Shown: piece after piece, positions 29,580-38,287 of the stretch
Layout of the letters: every line of letters begins with the position of its first letter
Position numbering within the stretch: position 1 is the first letter of the stretch
Assembly: GCF_900537115.1 (NCBI RefSeq)
Contig: NZ_UNRG01000001.1
Span: 683,121-747,120 of the forward strand
Reading direction: 5' to 3'
Length of the DNA: 64,000 bases
Origin: Arthrobacter sp. Alg241-R88
Lineage (GTDB): Bacteria; Actinomycetota; Actinomycetes; Actinomycetales; Micrococcaceae
Translations under genes and position numbers: made by a program
The notes under the pieces: generated by a model
What the model saw: only the letters and a program-made list of their open reading frames with translations
Databases searched by the model: none
Told to the model about the DNA's origin: nothing

Positions 29580-29656
29580 CGCGGGGTGGAGCAGTTCGGT
29601 AGCTCGCTGGGCTCATAACCCAGAGGTCACAGGTTCAAATCCTGTCCCCGCAACCA
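29580..29656 (+). tRNA. Initiator tRNA-fMet (CAT), copy 2, with encoded CCA
   Basis: Identical to copy 1 over the mature 74 bases, with the same C1-A72 mismatch and three G:C anticodon-stem pairs. Here the discriminator A is followed directly by CCA, so this copy encodes its 3' end. Confidence 0.96.
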
Positions 29657-29658
29657 TG

Positions 29659-29703
29659 AGAAGGCCCCGACCGGCAGACAAGCCGGGCGGGGCCTTCTTT
29701 TTT
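29659..29703 (+). terminator. Intrinsic terminator after initiator tRNA copy 2
   Basis: GAAGGCCCCG pairs with CGGGGCCTTC, with an inner CCGG...CCGG extension, followed by a run of T (TTTTTT). Confidence 0.9.
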
Positions 29704-29795
29704 CCTTGAATGCCGGTAGTTCCTAGTATTCTCTTTCGCAGAGCCTCACAGATTGTGAGCACTTCGCCAGTCATTCTCGAGAGGAATGTTGCTCG

Positions 29796-30728
29796 ATGTC
29801 CACACCCACGAAGAAGCCCGGCACTGCCGCGGGCAAGCGGTCCCGACGCTATTGGGGTTTGCCCGCGGTCCTTGCGGCGCTGGTCCTCGTGGTGTTGATC
29901 GCCAAGTGGCTGATGGGTTTGCCCGCCCTCGCCTCCTTCGTGGCGGACTATCCGGGGCATTCGGAGCTGCCGGCTGGGGCGCCTGTGGGTTTCCCTGCCT
30001 GGCTCGCCTGGCAACACTTCCTGAACGCTTTCTTCCTCCTGTTGATCATCCGGACTGGATGGCAGGTGCGGACTACCACGCGCCCCAGCGGGCACTGGAC
30101 CCGCAACAACAAGGGCATGATCAAGACGAAGAACCCGCCCACCAAGATCAGCCTTGAGCTCTGGTTCCACCTCACGCTGGACGCCTTGTGGATCCTCAAC
30201 GGCCTGGTCTTCGCGGTCCTGCTGTTTGCCACCGGGCAGTGGATGCGGATTGTGCCCACCAGCTGGGACGTCTTCCCCAATGCGTTGTCCGCCGCCCTTC
30301 AGTACGCCTCCCTGAACTGGCCCACCGAGAACGGCTGGGTGAACTACAACGCGCTTCAGCTGCTCTCCTACTTCGTGACGGTCTTCATCGCGGCGCCACT
30401 GGCCTTCATCACGGGTCTCCGGATGTCGTCTGCGTGGCCGAAGAAGGCCACCGGCCTCAACAAGGCCTACCCGATTGAATGGGCCCGGGCGGTCCACTTC
30501 CCGGTGATGATCTACTTTGTTGCCTTCATCGTGGTGCACGTCTTCCTGGTGCTCGCCACAGGAGCGCTGCGCAACCTCAACCACATGTACGGGGTACGGG
30601 ACGACGACGGCTGGTTCGGGTTCTGGGTTTTCCTCGCCTCGGTTGTGGTCATGGTGGCGGCCTGGTTCCTGGCCCGCCCCATCTTCCTGCGGCCGATAGC
30701 GTCCCTGATGGGCAAGGTCAGCCGGTAA
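29796..30728 (+). CDS. Cytochrome b/b6-domain integral membrane protein
   Basis: A 310-residue membrane protein with a lysine-rich N-terminus and about five hydrophobic helices. The candidate haem ligands are His in LAWQHFLNAFFLLL, in LELWFHLTLDALW, and the pair in AVHFPVMIYFVAFIVVHVFL. This resembles di-haem cytochrome b subunits of molybdenum or sulfur oxidoreductases. No catalytic partner gene is nearby. It stands alone between the tRNA terminator and the convergent photolyase gene. Confidence 0.82.
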   Translation: MSTPTKKPGTAAGKRSRRYWGLPAVLAALVLVVLIAKWLMGLPALASFVADYPGHSELPAGAPVGFPAWLAWQHFLNAFFLLLIIRTGWQVRTTTRPSGHWTRNNKGMIKTKNPPTKISLELWFHLTLDALWILNGLVFAVLLFATGQWMRIVPTSWDVFPNALSAALQYASLNWPTENGWVNYNALQLLSYFVTVFIAAPLAFITGLRMSSAWPKKATGLNKAYPIEWARAVHFPVMIYFVAFIVVHVFLVLATGALRNLNHMYGVRDDDGWFGFWVFLASVVVMVAAWFLARPIFLRPIASLMGKVSR

Positions 30729-30772
30729 TACGCCGCAGGGGCCAATACCCCGCAGGGCGGCCCAGCAGCCCT

Positions 30773-32203
30773 TTAGTCCTTGAGCCTGCTGTAGGTGTCC
30801 AAGGCCCTCTCCCGGGTCTCCGGCAACCCAACAAGCGGCGCCGGGTACCCGGGGACGTTGGCGGCTTTCCACGGCTCGTGGATGGCTTTACCGTCAAGGC
30901 CGGCAAGTTCCGGGATGTACTGGCGAAGGTAGCCGCCGGCGGAATCGAATTTCCTGCTCTGCGTTACCGGGTTGAAGATGCGGAAGTAGGGGGACGCGTC
31001 GGCTCCGGAGCCGGCCACCCATTGCCAGTTGGCGGGGTTGCTGGCGGCATCCGCGTCCACGAGGGTGTCCCAGAACCACTGCTCGCCGATGCGCCAGTCC
31101 GCCAGGAGATTCTTGACCAGGAATGAAGCGGCCGCCATCCGCACGCGGTTATGCATCCAGCCTGTCTGCCACAGCTGCCGCATCCCGGCGTCAACGAGGG
31201 GATAACCCGTGCGGCCCTGTTGCCAGGCCTGCAGCTCGCCACTGCTGAGCTGCTGCCACTCAAAGCGGTCAAACTCCGGGCGGTAGTTGCGGGTGGCGAG
31301 TTCGGGGTTGTTGTACAGAAGGTGCCAGCAGAATTCCCGCCAGCCGAGCTCTGAACGGAAAATTCCGACGTCGGCCGGTATCTTGCGCGGGAACCGTTCC
31401 CGGATCTCGCGCCACACCCTGAACGGGCTGACCTCGCCGAAGCGCAGGTGCGGGGACAGGCGGCTGGTACCTTCCACCCCCGGTACGTTGCGGCCGGTTC
31501 CGTAGTCTTCTGCCGGTCCGTCCAGAAAATCAGCCAAGCGGCGCAGGGCGCCCTTTTCGCCCGGCTCCCAGGTGTCTGCAAGGCCGCCGCTCCAGTCGGG
31601 GGACCGGGGCAGCAGGTTCCAGCTGTCCAGGTCTTCACCGGCAGGAAGTGCTCCTCCTCCTTTCAGTGCGGGGGAGGGAAGCTGGAGCGGTACCTCGTGC
31701 GGATCCCGCACTTCGCCGTGGGCAAGGCACGCACGCCAGAAGGGCGTGAACACCTTGTAGGGTCCGCCGGCGCCGGTGCGAATGGTCCAGGGCTCGAACA
31801 GGAGGTTTGCCTGGTGGCTGGATACGTGAACGCCGCTGCCATCGGCCCAGGCCTTCACCTCGGCATCGACGGTACGCTCCGGCAGCCCGTAACGCCGGTT
31901 CCAGAAGAGGTGCGTAACAGCCGTTTCGGCGGCCACTTCCTTGATCACAGCTGCCGCCGGCCCGCGACGAAGCAGGAGGCGTGAACCTTTGTTTTCCAAG
32001 GAGGCGGCCAGCGCTGCCAGGGAATGGTGAAGCCACCACCGGGTTGCTCCACCCAGCGGCCGGATCCCCGCCGACTCCTCGTCCAGAATAAAAACGACGG
32101 TCAGGGGCAGGCCCAGCGCTGCGGCCCCGGTCAACGCAGGGTTATCGTCCAGCCGGAGGTCGTCGCGCAGCCAGACGAGGGACGTTGCGTCAGAGGAAGC
32201 CAT
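30773..32203 (-). CDS. phr: Deoxyribodipyrimidine photolyase
   Basis: A 476-residue cryptochrome/photolyase family protein that repairs cyclobutane pyrimidine dimers with light. The N-terminal antenna-binding Rossmann domain starts SLVWLRDDLRLDDNPAL. The C-terminal FAD domain has TSRLSPHLRFGEVSP, WREFCWHLLYNNPEL and the conserved MHNRVRMAAASFLVKNLL. The end of the FAD core shows WQWVAGSGADASPYFRIFNP. It is probably a class I CPD photolyase. The gene lies downstream of pspA but is separated from it by a terminator. Confidence 0.94.
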   Translation of the reverse strand: MASSDATSLVWLRDDLRLDDNPALTGAAALGLPLTVVFILDEESAGIRPLGGATRWWLHHSLAALAASLENKGSRLLLRRGPAAAVIKEVAAETAVTHLFWNRRYGLPERTVDAEVKAWADGSGVHVSSHQANLLFEPWTIRTGAGGPYKVFTPFWRACLAHGEVRDPHEVPLQLPSPALKGGGALPAGEDLDSWNLLPRSPDWSGGLADTWEPGEKGALRRLADFLDGPAEDYGTGRNVPGVEGTSRLSPHLRFGEVSPFRVWREIRERFPRKIPADVGIFRSELGWREFCWHLLYNNPELATRNYRPEFDRFEWQQLSSGELQAWQQGRTGYPLVDAGMRQLWQTGWMHNRVRMAAASFLVKNLLADWRIGEQWFWDTLVDADAASNPANWQWVAGSGADASPYFRIFNPVTQSRKFDSAGGYLRQYIPELAGLDGKAIHEPWKAANVPGYPAPLVGLPETRERALDTYSRLKD

Positions 32204-32231
32204 GCCACCACGCTACACACCCCCGGCATTA

Positions 32232-32261
32232 GGAAGGCCGGGGCATCGGCCCCGGCCTTCC
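32232..32261 (-). terminator. Hairpin terminator after pspA
   Basis: A perfect 13-bp stem, GGAAGGCCGGGGC with GCCCCGGCCTTCC, around a 4-base loop, 38 bases past the pspA stop on the minus strand. It is nearly symmetric, with only short T runs. Confidence 0.7.
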
Positions 32262-32298
32262 TGCTGTGCTACTGGGGAGGCTGCTCCCTGCCCACTTG

Positions 32299-33093
32299 TC
32301 AGAGCTTGTCGTAGTCGATTTCGGTCGCGGTGGACTCGTCGGAGCTGGCAGAGCCGGCGGCGCCGATGGCAGGCTTCGAGGTGCCACCCGCCTTTAGGGC
32401 AGCCAGGCGTGCCTCAATTTCAACCTGCTCACCGAGGTCTTCAAGCTGGTTGAACTGCGCGTCAAGGCTCGACGAGGCGAGTTCCTGCTGCCCGCGGACC
32501 TTGGCTTCTTCCCGGCGGATCTTCTCTTCAAAACGGCCCACTTCACTGGTGGGGTCCATGATGTCGATGCTCTTGATGGCGTCGTGGACCTGTGCCTGGG
32601 CAGCTGCGGTCTTGGAACGGGCAACCAGTTCGTTGCGCTTGCTGGTCAGCTGGTTGAGCTTGCCCTTCATCTGGTCCAGGCCGGTCTTCAGCTTGTCCAC
32701 CACTTCGCGCTGCGACATGATGCTCGGCTCCGCACCCTTGGCCTCGTTCTCAGCGGCCATTTGGCGCTGCAAGGCTACCTTGGCGAGGTTGTCGAACTTT
32801 TCGGCGTCCGACACGTTGCCGCTGGCGCGGTATTCATCAGCCTTGCGGGATGCGGCAAGGGCCTTGTTTCCCCAGTCGCGAGAGTTCTTGACGTCCTCGT
32901 TGTAGTCGTCCTCGAGCATCCGGAGGTTGCCGATGGTCTGCGCGACGGCCGACTCTGCCTCAGCGATGTTGTTGGTGTAGTCCCGGACCATCTGGTCCAG
33001 CATCTTCTGCGGATCCTCAGCGTTATCCAGCAAGGAGTTGATGTTAGCCTTTGCCAGCTGCGCGACTCGACCGAAAATGGACTGTTTAACCAT
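32299..33093 (-). CDS. pspA: PspA/IM30 family membrane-stress protein
   Basis: A 264-residue ESCRT-III-like coiled-coil protein that protects the inner membrane. It opens with the family N-terminus QSIFGRVAQLAKANINSLLDNAEDPQKMLDQMVRDY, here in short form, which includes an amphipathic helix. The middle is a long charged coiled coil (residues about 25-220) with EAKGAEPSIMSQREVVDKL. The C-terminus is Ala/Ser-rich and acidic. ATG 33093 follows AAAGGT. The TPM-domain gene lies 122 bases upstream on the same strand. Confidence 0.93.
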   Translation of the reverse strand: MVKQSIFGRVAQLAKANINSLLDNAEDPQKMLDQMVRDYTNNIAEAESAVAQTIGNLRMLEDDYNEDVKNSRDWGNKALAASRKADEYRASGNVSDAEKFDNLAKVALQRQMAAENEAKGAEPSIMSQREVVDKLKTGLDQMKGKLNQLTSKRNELVARSKTAAAQAQVHDAIKSIDIMDPTSEVGRFEEKIRREEAKVRGQQELASSSLDAQFNQLEDLGEQVEIEARLAALKAGGTSKPAIGAAGSASSDESTATEIDYDKL

Positions 33094-33215
33094 GGTGTTA
33101 CCTTTCGTCCTGCTCTGTGTTGACCACTGAAATCAGTGAACGTTTATGTACTGCGCTGGCGCGCTAGGCCAACAGGCTCAAGTGCCGTTCCGGGCCAGGG
33201 ATGGTGGCTAACGGG

Positions 33216-35258
33216 TTAGAAGTCTCCACCGCCGCCGGAGTCTCCGCCCCAGCCGCCCACGTCTCCTCCGCCGCCGAAATCGCCGCCGCCCCATCCACCA
33301 CCGTCGCTGTGGCCGCCGCCCCAGCCACCGCCACCGCCTCCGTTGAGGATGGAGTTAATCAGGATGCCGCCGAGGATGGCGCCTCCCAGTCCGCCGCCGC
33401 CTCCGCCGAACATGCCGCCGCGGCCGTAGCCCTGGTTGGCATAGCCGTCAAAATGGTCAACATCGGCCTGTGCCAGCTGGGCTGCCTGCGCCGCCAGTGC
33501 GTGCGCCTGCTGGGCGTAGGTAAGGGCTGTCACCGGATCAGTGCGTGCGATGGACAAGGCGTAATCCAGGTTGCGCTGCGACTCCGCCAGGCGGGTGCGT
33601 GCTTCTGTTCCCACGCCGCCGCGGCGGGCGGTGATGTAGTCGGAGGTGGCACTGATCTGGGCCTGGGCGGACATGATGGTCTGCTGAAGTGATGCCTGGG
33701 CACGGCGCGCCTGTTCCTGCTGGTCCCTGATGCCGCTGAGTGATTGGTCGAGCGACTGGTGTGCCGTTTCGACGCGCTGCAAGGTGGCGATGGGGTCAAT
33801 CTTCCCGCCCTGGATCTCTGACTTGACCTGTGCCAGTGCAGCTTCAACGGCCGCCACCGGTCCGGCAAGCTCGGGATGGGCGCCGGATTGGATCATGGCC
33901 CGTGCCTGGGCAAGATCCTGGGACGTGTCAACTACCGCCGCTTCAAGTCCGCTCCTGGCCTCATCCAGGCTGGACGAAACTTTGGCGATTGCATCGATGA
34001 GGACGTTCGTCTGGTGCAGGCTCTCTTCTGCGGCGCGGACAGCAACGGCGGCCAGGCTTCCTTCGCCCTCAGCCAGCTTCTGCTCCGCAGTGGCGGAGGC
34101 GTTCTGGACGAAGGCGAGCCGTTCCTTGGCCTGCAGGATATTGTCTGAAACCTGTGCCAGTGCGCTCTCCGCGTACTTGGCCCTGAGCGCGGTGAGGGAC
34201 TGCTCGGCGCTGGAGATCTTCGAATCCGCTTCACGGGCCCCGACGTTGACGGCTGCCAGTGCCCGTGGGGCGTTCTTCTCAAGTTCGCGGAGGGAATCGA
34301 AGTCTGCCTTTTGCTCCTGGAGCGAGGCGAGGGCGGCCTCCGAACGGCGGATAATTTCGCCCAGCCACGTACGCTGCTGTTCTTCGGTGTCGGGGATGTG
34401 GTCGTCCAGCTGCTGCTGCAGCTTGAACGATTCCGTCATGTGGCCTTTGGCTTCTTCCAGCGCCTTGGTGAAGTTGCCGACCGCGGAATCACCGTACTGT
34501 GCCTGGGCGAACATCAGTTCCTGCTCGCTGGACTTGATCGCGTCATCGGCCTCGATAAGGAGGGATCCGCTCTTGCGGCGCAGCTCCTCTACGCTCAGGG
34601 ACACCAGTGGATCAACTTCGGCACCCTGGGGGCCGTAGCTCGCGCTGGATGCCTGGGCAGCAGCCTTCTTGCGCTTGTTACGGAAGTACAGGTAGGCACC
34701 CGCACCGCCTGCGGCAACCACGCCGGTTCCCACCAGTACGGCTGCCCCGGCACCGTCACCGGAAGGGACGTTGCCACTGCCGCCTCCGGCAGCATCGCCG
34801 ATTGCCGCAGCAGCGTTAATTGCTGCCTGGGCGTAGTTGTCATTAGCCAGCTGCGGACCAATGGCCTTGCTCTTGACGTTCTCGAGTTGGGCCGCGGTGA
34901 TCTTGCTGCCGCCCTTATTCAGGACGTACTGCCGGGTATCTGTGGCGACCGCGAAGATCAAGGCGTTCGGTCCGAGGCTCGCCTTTTCGGCTACGGCGTC
35001 CGTCCATGCTTCCCGATCAGCCGGGTTCTCGAACCTCTTGACCGTAACGACGTGGAGCACGGTCGCGTGGTCAGTGCCGAGCTTCTTGATGGCTTCCTGT
35101 ACTTCGCCCTTTTGGGAACCCAGGACGCCGGCGGAATCGACTATCTTTGATGCCGGATCCAAGGTAACCGGATCTTCTGCCCACGCGGCCGCGGCGGGAA
35201 CCGCCAGCAGGCCGGTAAGGCCGATCACGGCGAGAATACGTTTGAACTTTGACCGCAT
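33216..35258 (-). CDS. TPM-domain secreted/membrane protein with long coiled coil and Gly-rich tail
   Basis: A 680-residue protein. A signal peptide (MRSKFKRILAVIGLTGLLAV, cleavage near AWA) leads into an extracytoplasmic TPM domain (about 27-150; LDPASKIVDSAGVLG, NALIFAVATDTRQYV). A membrane segment at about 175-195 ends in YFRNKRKK. Some 400 residues of predicted cytoplasmic coiled coil follow, then a glycine/tryptophan-rich tail (GGGWGGGHSDGGGWGGG). ATG 35258 is chosen because GAAGGG lies just upstream. Located directly before pspA. Confidence 0.88.
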   Translation of the reverse strand: MRSKFKRILAVIGLTGLLAVPAAAAWAEDPVTLDPASKIVDSAGVLGSQKGEVQEAIKKLGTDHATVLHVVTVKRFENPADREAWTDAVAEKASLGPNALIFAVATDTRQYVLNKGGSKITAAQLENVKSKAIGPQLANDNYAQAAINAAAAIGDAAGGGSGNVPSGDGAGAAVLVGTGVVAAGGAGAYLYFRNKRKKAAAQASSASYGPQGAEVDPLVSLSVEELRRKSGSLLIEADDAIKSSEQELMFAQAQYGDSAVGNFTKALEEAKGHMTESFKLQQQLDDHIPDTEEQQRTWLGEIIRRSEAALASLQEQKADFDSLRELEKNAPRALAAVNVGAREADSKISSAEQSLTALRAKYAESALAQVSDNILQAKERLAFVQNASATAEQKLAEGEGSLAAVAVRAAEESLHQTNVLIDAIAKVSSSLDEARSGLEAAVVDTSQDLAQARAMIQSGAHPELAGPVAAVEAALAQVKSEIQGGKIDPIATLQRVETAHQSLDQSLSGIRDQQEQARRAQASLQQTIMSAQAQISATSDYITARRGGVGTEARTRLAESQRNLDYALSIARTDPVTALTYAQQAHALAAQAAQLAQADVDHFDGYANQGYGRGGMFGGGGGGLGGAILGGILINSILNGGGGGGWGGGHSDGGGWGGGDFGGGGDVGGWGGDSGGGGDF

Positions 35259-35544
35259 GTGCAACCCTTCAGCACGCCTGACACCGATTCGGGACGAACC
35301 GGTCGTCTCAGAATGCAGCAGCGCCCCCACGCATGTGTGTAGCCGCAGGTCGCTGTGGCAATCATCTTGATTCTATGGTGCACCCCACAGGCCGTCCATC
35401 GAGTCGAATATGCCACCAGCGAAACGCCGCGGTAAGGGCGAAAACAGTCTCCGGAGAAGTGCACAGCAAGCTCTCAGCAAACATCCGAGCTTGTTACAGG
35501 GAGGGAGTCCATAGTTAATTCAGACGAGGATGAAAGGAAGTCCC

Positions 35545-37197
35545 ATGACTGAGAACCAAACCCCCGGTGCCGCTCCGGAGAGCCGCGGCCCGGGGCGGCA
35601 GGATTCCTGGCAGCAGCACCCAACCCAGCCGGGGAACAATCCTGGCGAGGTTCAGGATGCGGATGGCACGGCCGCCCCGCGTTCCACGGGGCATGCACCC
35701 AATGAGGCTCCCGGTCAGGGCCAGTATCAAACTGAAGAGCTGGACCAGACGAACCCGGGGGACAACCCCACCCAGGAACTTCCGGGAGCGCGGCCGGCGT
35801 ACCCGCAGCGCCAGCCCTATCCGCAGCGCCAGCCGTTCTACGGGCAGGCTGCTCATAGCCAGCACCCAGGCCAGCCTGCACACACTGAACCCCACGGCTC
35901 CCAGCCCCACGACGGCTACCAGGGCCAGAGCCAGCTCAATGCCCCCGGCGGTCACCCGGGACTGGCTCCGAATCCGAAGGACGCCCCCCGCAAGAAGGCG
36001 TCATTTGGCGTCGGGACCCTGGTGGCCAGCATCCTCGCGGCCGGGCTGGTGGGCGGCGGCGTAGCGACCGTTGCGGGCGGCGAGGCTTTTGACAGCCCGG
36101 GCTCCGCTGCCATTACCAGCAGCAACAGCCAGCCTGGAACGGTCATCGTCAACAACCAGGATGCTGTAAATGCCATAACGGCTGCCGCCCTGAAGGCATC
36201 ACCGAGCGTGGTGACCATCAGCGCTTCAAGCAACGGCGCCGGCGGTACAGGGTCAGGCATCGTCCTGGACGACCAGGGCCATATCCTTACCAACACGCAC
36301 GTGGTCACGCTGGACGGACAGACGGCCAACGCCGCCCTCGAAGTCCGCACCAGCGATGGCAGGGTGGTTACCGCCAAGCTGGTTGGCACCGACCCGCTGT
36401 CAGACCTTGCGGTCATCAAGGTGGACAACGCCTCTGGCCTGACGCCTGCCACCCTGGGCGACTCCGGCAAGCTCAACGTCGGGGACACCGCCATTGCGAT
36501 CGGCTCGCCGCTGGGCCTGACCGGAACGGTGACGGATGGCATCGTCTCCACGCTCAACAGGACCATCAGCGTCGCCTCAGCCGCAGCCCCTGAAGAGGGC
36601 GACAACGCGGAGGGCGACGACGAGGGCGGGTTCCAGTTTGCGCCTCCGGACGGCGGCCAGAGCCAGCAATCGGCGGCACAGGGCCAGATCTCCATCAACG
36701 TGATCCAGACTGACGCCGCCATCAACCCCGGCAATTCGGGTGGCGCCCTGGTGAACAGCAGCGGCGAGATCATTGGCGTCAACGTGGCCATCGCGTCGGC
36801 CGGATCCGGCTCGCTGTCCTCCTCGAGCGGCAACATCGGAGTTGGCTTCAGCATCCCCATCAACCACGCCAAGCGGGTGGCCAACGAGATCATCGAGACA
36901 GGCAAGGCCTCGCACGGACAGTTGGGTGTCAGCGTCAAGCCGAAGGGCACAAGCGCGTCCTCAGAGTTCTCTGTGGGCGCAGACGTCGCCACCGTGGAAC
37001 CGGACTCGGCAGCCTCTAAGGCAGGAATCAGGGTGGGTGACGTGATCACAAGGTTTAACGACCTTGCAGTTGGTGAACCCGAGCAACTGACCGCGGCTGT
37101 CCGTGAGCAGCCCGGCGGTTCCAAAGTGAAGATCACCGTATTGCGCAACGGCCAGGAACAGACGTTCGACGTCACGCTGGGCACCGCAGCGAGCTAA
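35545..37197 (+). CDS. HtrA/DegP-like S1C serine protease with PDZ domain
   Basis: A 550-residue membrane-anchored protease. The N-terminal 150 residues are disordered and rich in Gln, Pro and Gly, with two 18-base repeats encoding PYPQRQ at 35800-35835. A membrane helix follows (GTLVASILAAGLVGGGVATV). The protease domain carries His252 (THVV), Asp287 (SDLAVIKVD) and Ser398 (NPGNSGGALVN). One PDZ domain ends the protein (GADVATVEPDSAASKAGIRV). ATG 35545 follows AAAGGAAG; ATG 35530 would add five residues. Confidence 0.93.
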   Translation: MTENQTPGAAPESRGPGRQDSWQQHPTQPGNNPGEVQDADGTAAPRSTGHAPNEAPGQGQYQTEELDQTNPGDNPTQELPGARPAYPQRQPYPQRQPFYGQAAHSQHPGQPAHTEPHGSQPHDGYQGQSQLNAPGGHPGLAPNPKDAPRKKASFGVGTLVASILAAGLVGGGVATVAGGEAFDSPGSAAITSSNSQPGTVIVNNQDAVNAITAAALKASPSVVTISASSNGAGGTGSGIVLDDQGHILTNTHVVTLDGQTANAALEVRTSDGRVVTAKLVGTDPLSDLAVIKVDNASGLTPATLGDSGKLNVGDTAIAIGSPLGLTGTVTDGIVSTLNRTISVASAAAPEEGDNAEGDDEGGFQFAPPDGGQSQQSAAQGQISINVIQTDAAINPGNSGGALVNSSGEIIGVNVAIASAGSGSLSSSSGNIGVGFSIPINHAKRVANEIIETGKASHGQLGVSVKPKGTSASSEFSVGADVATVEPDSAASKAGIRVGDVITRFNDLAVGEPEQLTAAVREQPGGSKVKITVLRNGQEQTFDVTLGTAAS

Positions 37198-37231
37198 GGG
37201 CCGTACGCGGCGCCAACCGCGCAGCAGCAGT

Positions 37232-37281
37232 ACGACGGCGGCGTCCCCACCATTGGGAGGGGGCGTCGCCGTCGTTGTTTT
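37232..37281 (+). terminator. Intrinsic terminator after the HtrA-like gene
   Basis: ACGACGGCGGCGTCCCC pairs, with two G:T wobbles, to GGGGCGTCGCCGTCGT, followed by TGTTTT. Confidence 0.8.
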
Positions 37282-37472
37282 CCGCCCCGTGGAGGAGGGC
37301 CGGCACCGGCGTCAAGGGAGTGCTGACACAGGCGTTAACGGAAGACGGCGCACAGGTGCGCCTATATGGTTAGCTAGGAGCTACCCGTACGCCGGGCATT
37401 CCGCGGCCATGACCCTACCCGGCTGGCTGTCCACAAGCATGGAAGGCTGCTGTCGATACAGTGGAAAAGACA

Positions 37473-38273
37473 TTGAAGATCATCGTCCTGGTCAAGCATG
37501 TACCGGACGCCCAGTTCGACCGTCACCTCAACGGGGAGGGCTACACGACGGACCGTGATGAAAGCATCCTGTCCGAGCTGGACGAATACGCACTCGAGGC
37601 GGCACTGCAGCTGGCAGAGGCGCGCGGCGGCAGCAAGGCGGGCAACCAGGTCATCGCACTGAGCATGGGCCCCGCCGGTGCGGTCAACTCGGTCAAGAAG
37701 TCCCTTCAGATGGGCGCCACGGAGGGCGTGCACCTGACGGACGATGCCCTGGCAGGCTCCGACGCGGCAGCCACGTCACTGGCACTTTCGGCAGCTGTCC
37801 GGTACCTGGGCCAGGATGCGCCCGTGGACCTGATCATTACCGGTATGGCCTCCACCGACGGCGAGACCTCCCTGGTCCCCGCGCAGCTGGCGGAACGCCT
37901 TGGCCTTCCCCAGGTCACGTTCGCTTCGTCCCTGGAGGTGGACGGCGGCCGGCTCGTGGCACGCCGCGACGCGGACACGAGCTCGGAAACCGTCGAGGCA
38001 GCCCTCCCGGCGCTGGTGTCAGTGACGGATCAGATCAACGAGCCGCGGTACCCCAACTTCAAGGGCATCATCGCCGCCAAGCGCAAGTCCATCACCACCT
38101 TGTCCCTCGCCGACATTGGAGTGGATCCCGCCCAGGTCGGTCATGCAGGTTCCTGGACCACTGTGACAAATGCCGAGGAACGGCCGCCGCGCACCGCCGG
38201 CACCATCATCACCGACGAAGGCGACGCCGGCATCAAGCTGGTTGACTTCCTGGCCGCCCAGAAGCTGCTCTAA
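37473..38273 (+). CDS. etfB: Electron transfer flavoprotein subunit beta
   Basis: A 266-residue FixA/EtfB protein. With EtfA it passes electrons from acyl-CoA and other dehydrogenases to the respiratory quinone pool. Recognised from KIIVLVKHVPDAQFDRHL, QVIALSMGPAGAVNSVKKSL, and the nucleotide-binding loop ITGMASTDGETSLVPAQLAERL. The start is placed at TTG 37473, which has GGAAAAG upstream and gives the usual KIIVLVKHVPD N-terminus; GTG 37461 would add four residues. The etfA gene follows after 14 bases. Confidence 0.93.
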   Translation: MKIIVLVKHVPDAQFDRHLNGEGYTTDRDESILSELDEYALEAALQLAEARGGSKAGNQVIALSMGPAGAVNSVKKSLQMGATEGVHLTDDALAGSDAAATSLALSAAVRYLGQDAPVDLIITGMASTDGETSLVPAQLAERLGLPQVTFASSLEVDGGRLVARRDADTSSETVEAALPALVSVTDQINEPRYPNFKGIIAAKRKSITTLSLADIGVDPAQVGHAGSWTTVTNAEERPPRTAGTIITDEGDAGIKLVDFLAAQKLL

Positions 38274-38287
38274 GAGGGAACATCGAC

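Larger units (their letters stand above)
29362..29654 (+). repeat. 80-base direct duplication carrying initiator tRNA genes
   Basis: Bases 29362-29441 are repeated identically at 29575-29654, offset by 213 bases. The duplicated unit covers the whole tRNA plus five bases of leader (TGCGA). The flanks and the terminators differ. Confidence 0.9.

Noticed and set aside
29362..29654. Possible attachment site or integrated element at the tRNA genes
   Set aside because: The repeat spans the entire tRNA and the 213-base interval contains only a terminator; no integrase gene is nearby.
30729..30772. Possible terminator between cytochrome b and photolyase genes
   Set aside because: GCCGC/GCGGC arms are short and separated by 20 bases; too weak to list.
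33227..33420. Repetitive GC-rich tract at the end of the TPM gene taken as a repeat element
   Set aside because: It encodes the Gly/Trp-rich tail of the TPM protein in frame and needs no separate explanation.
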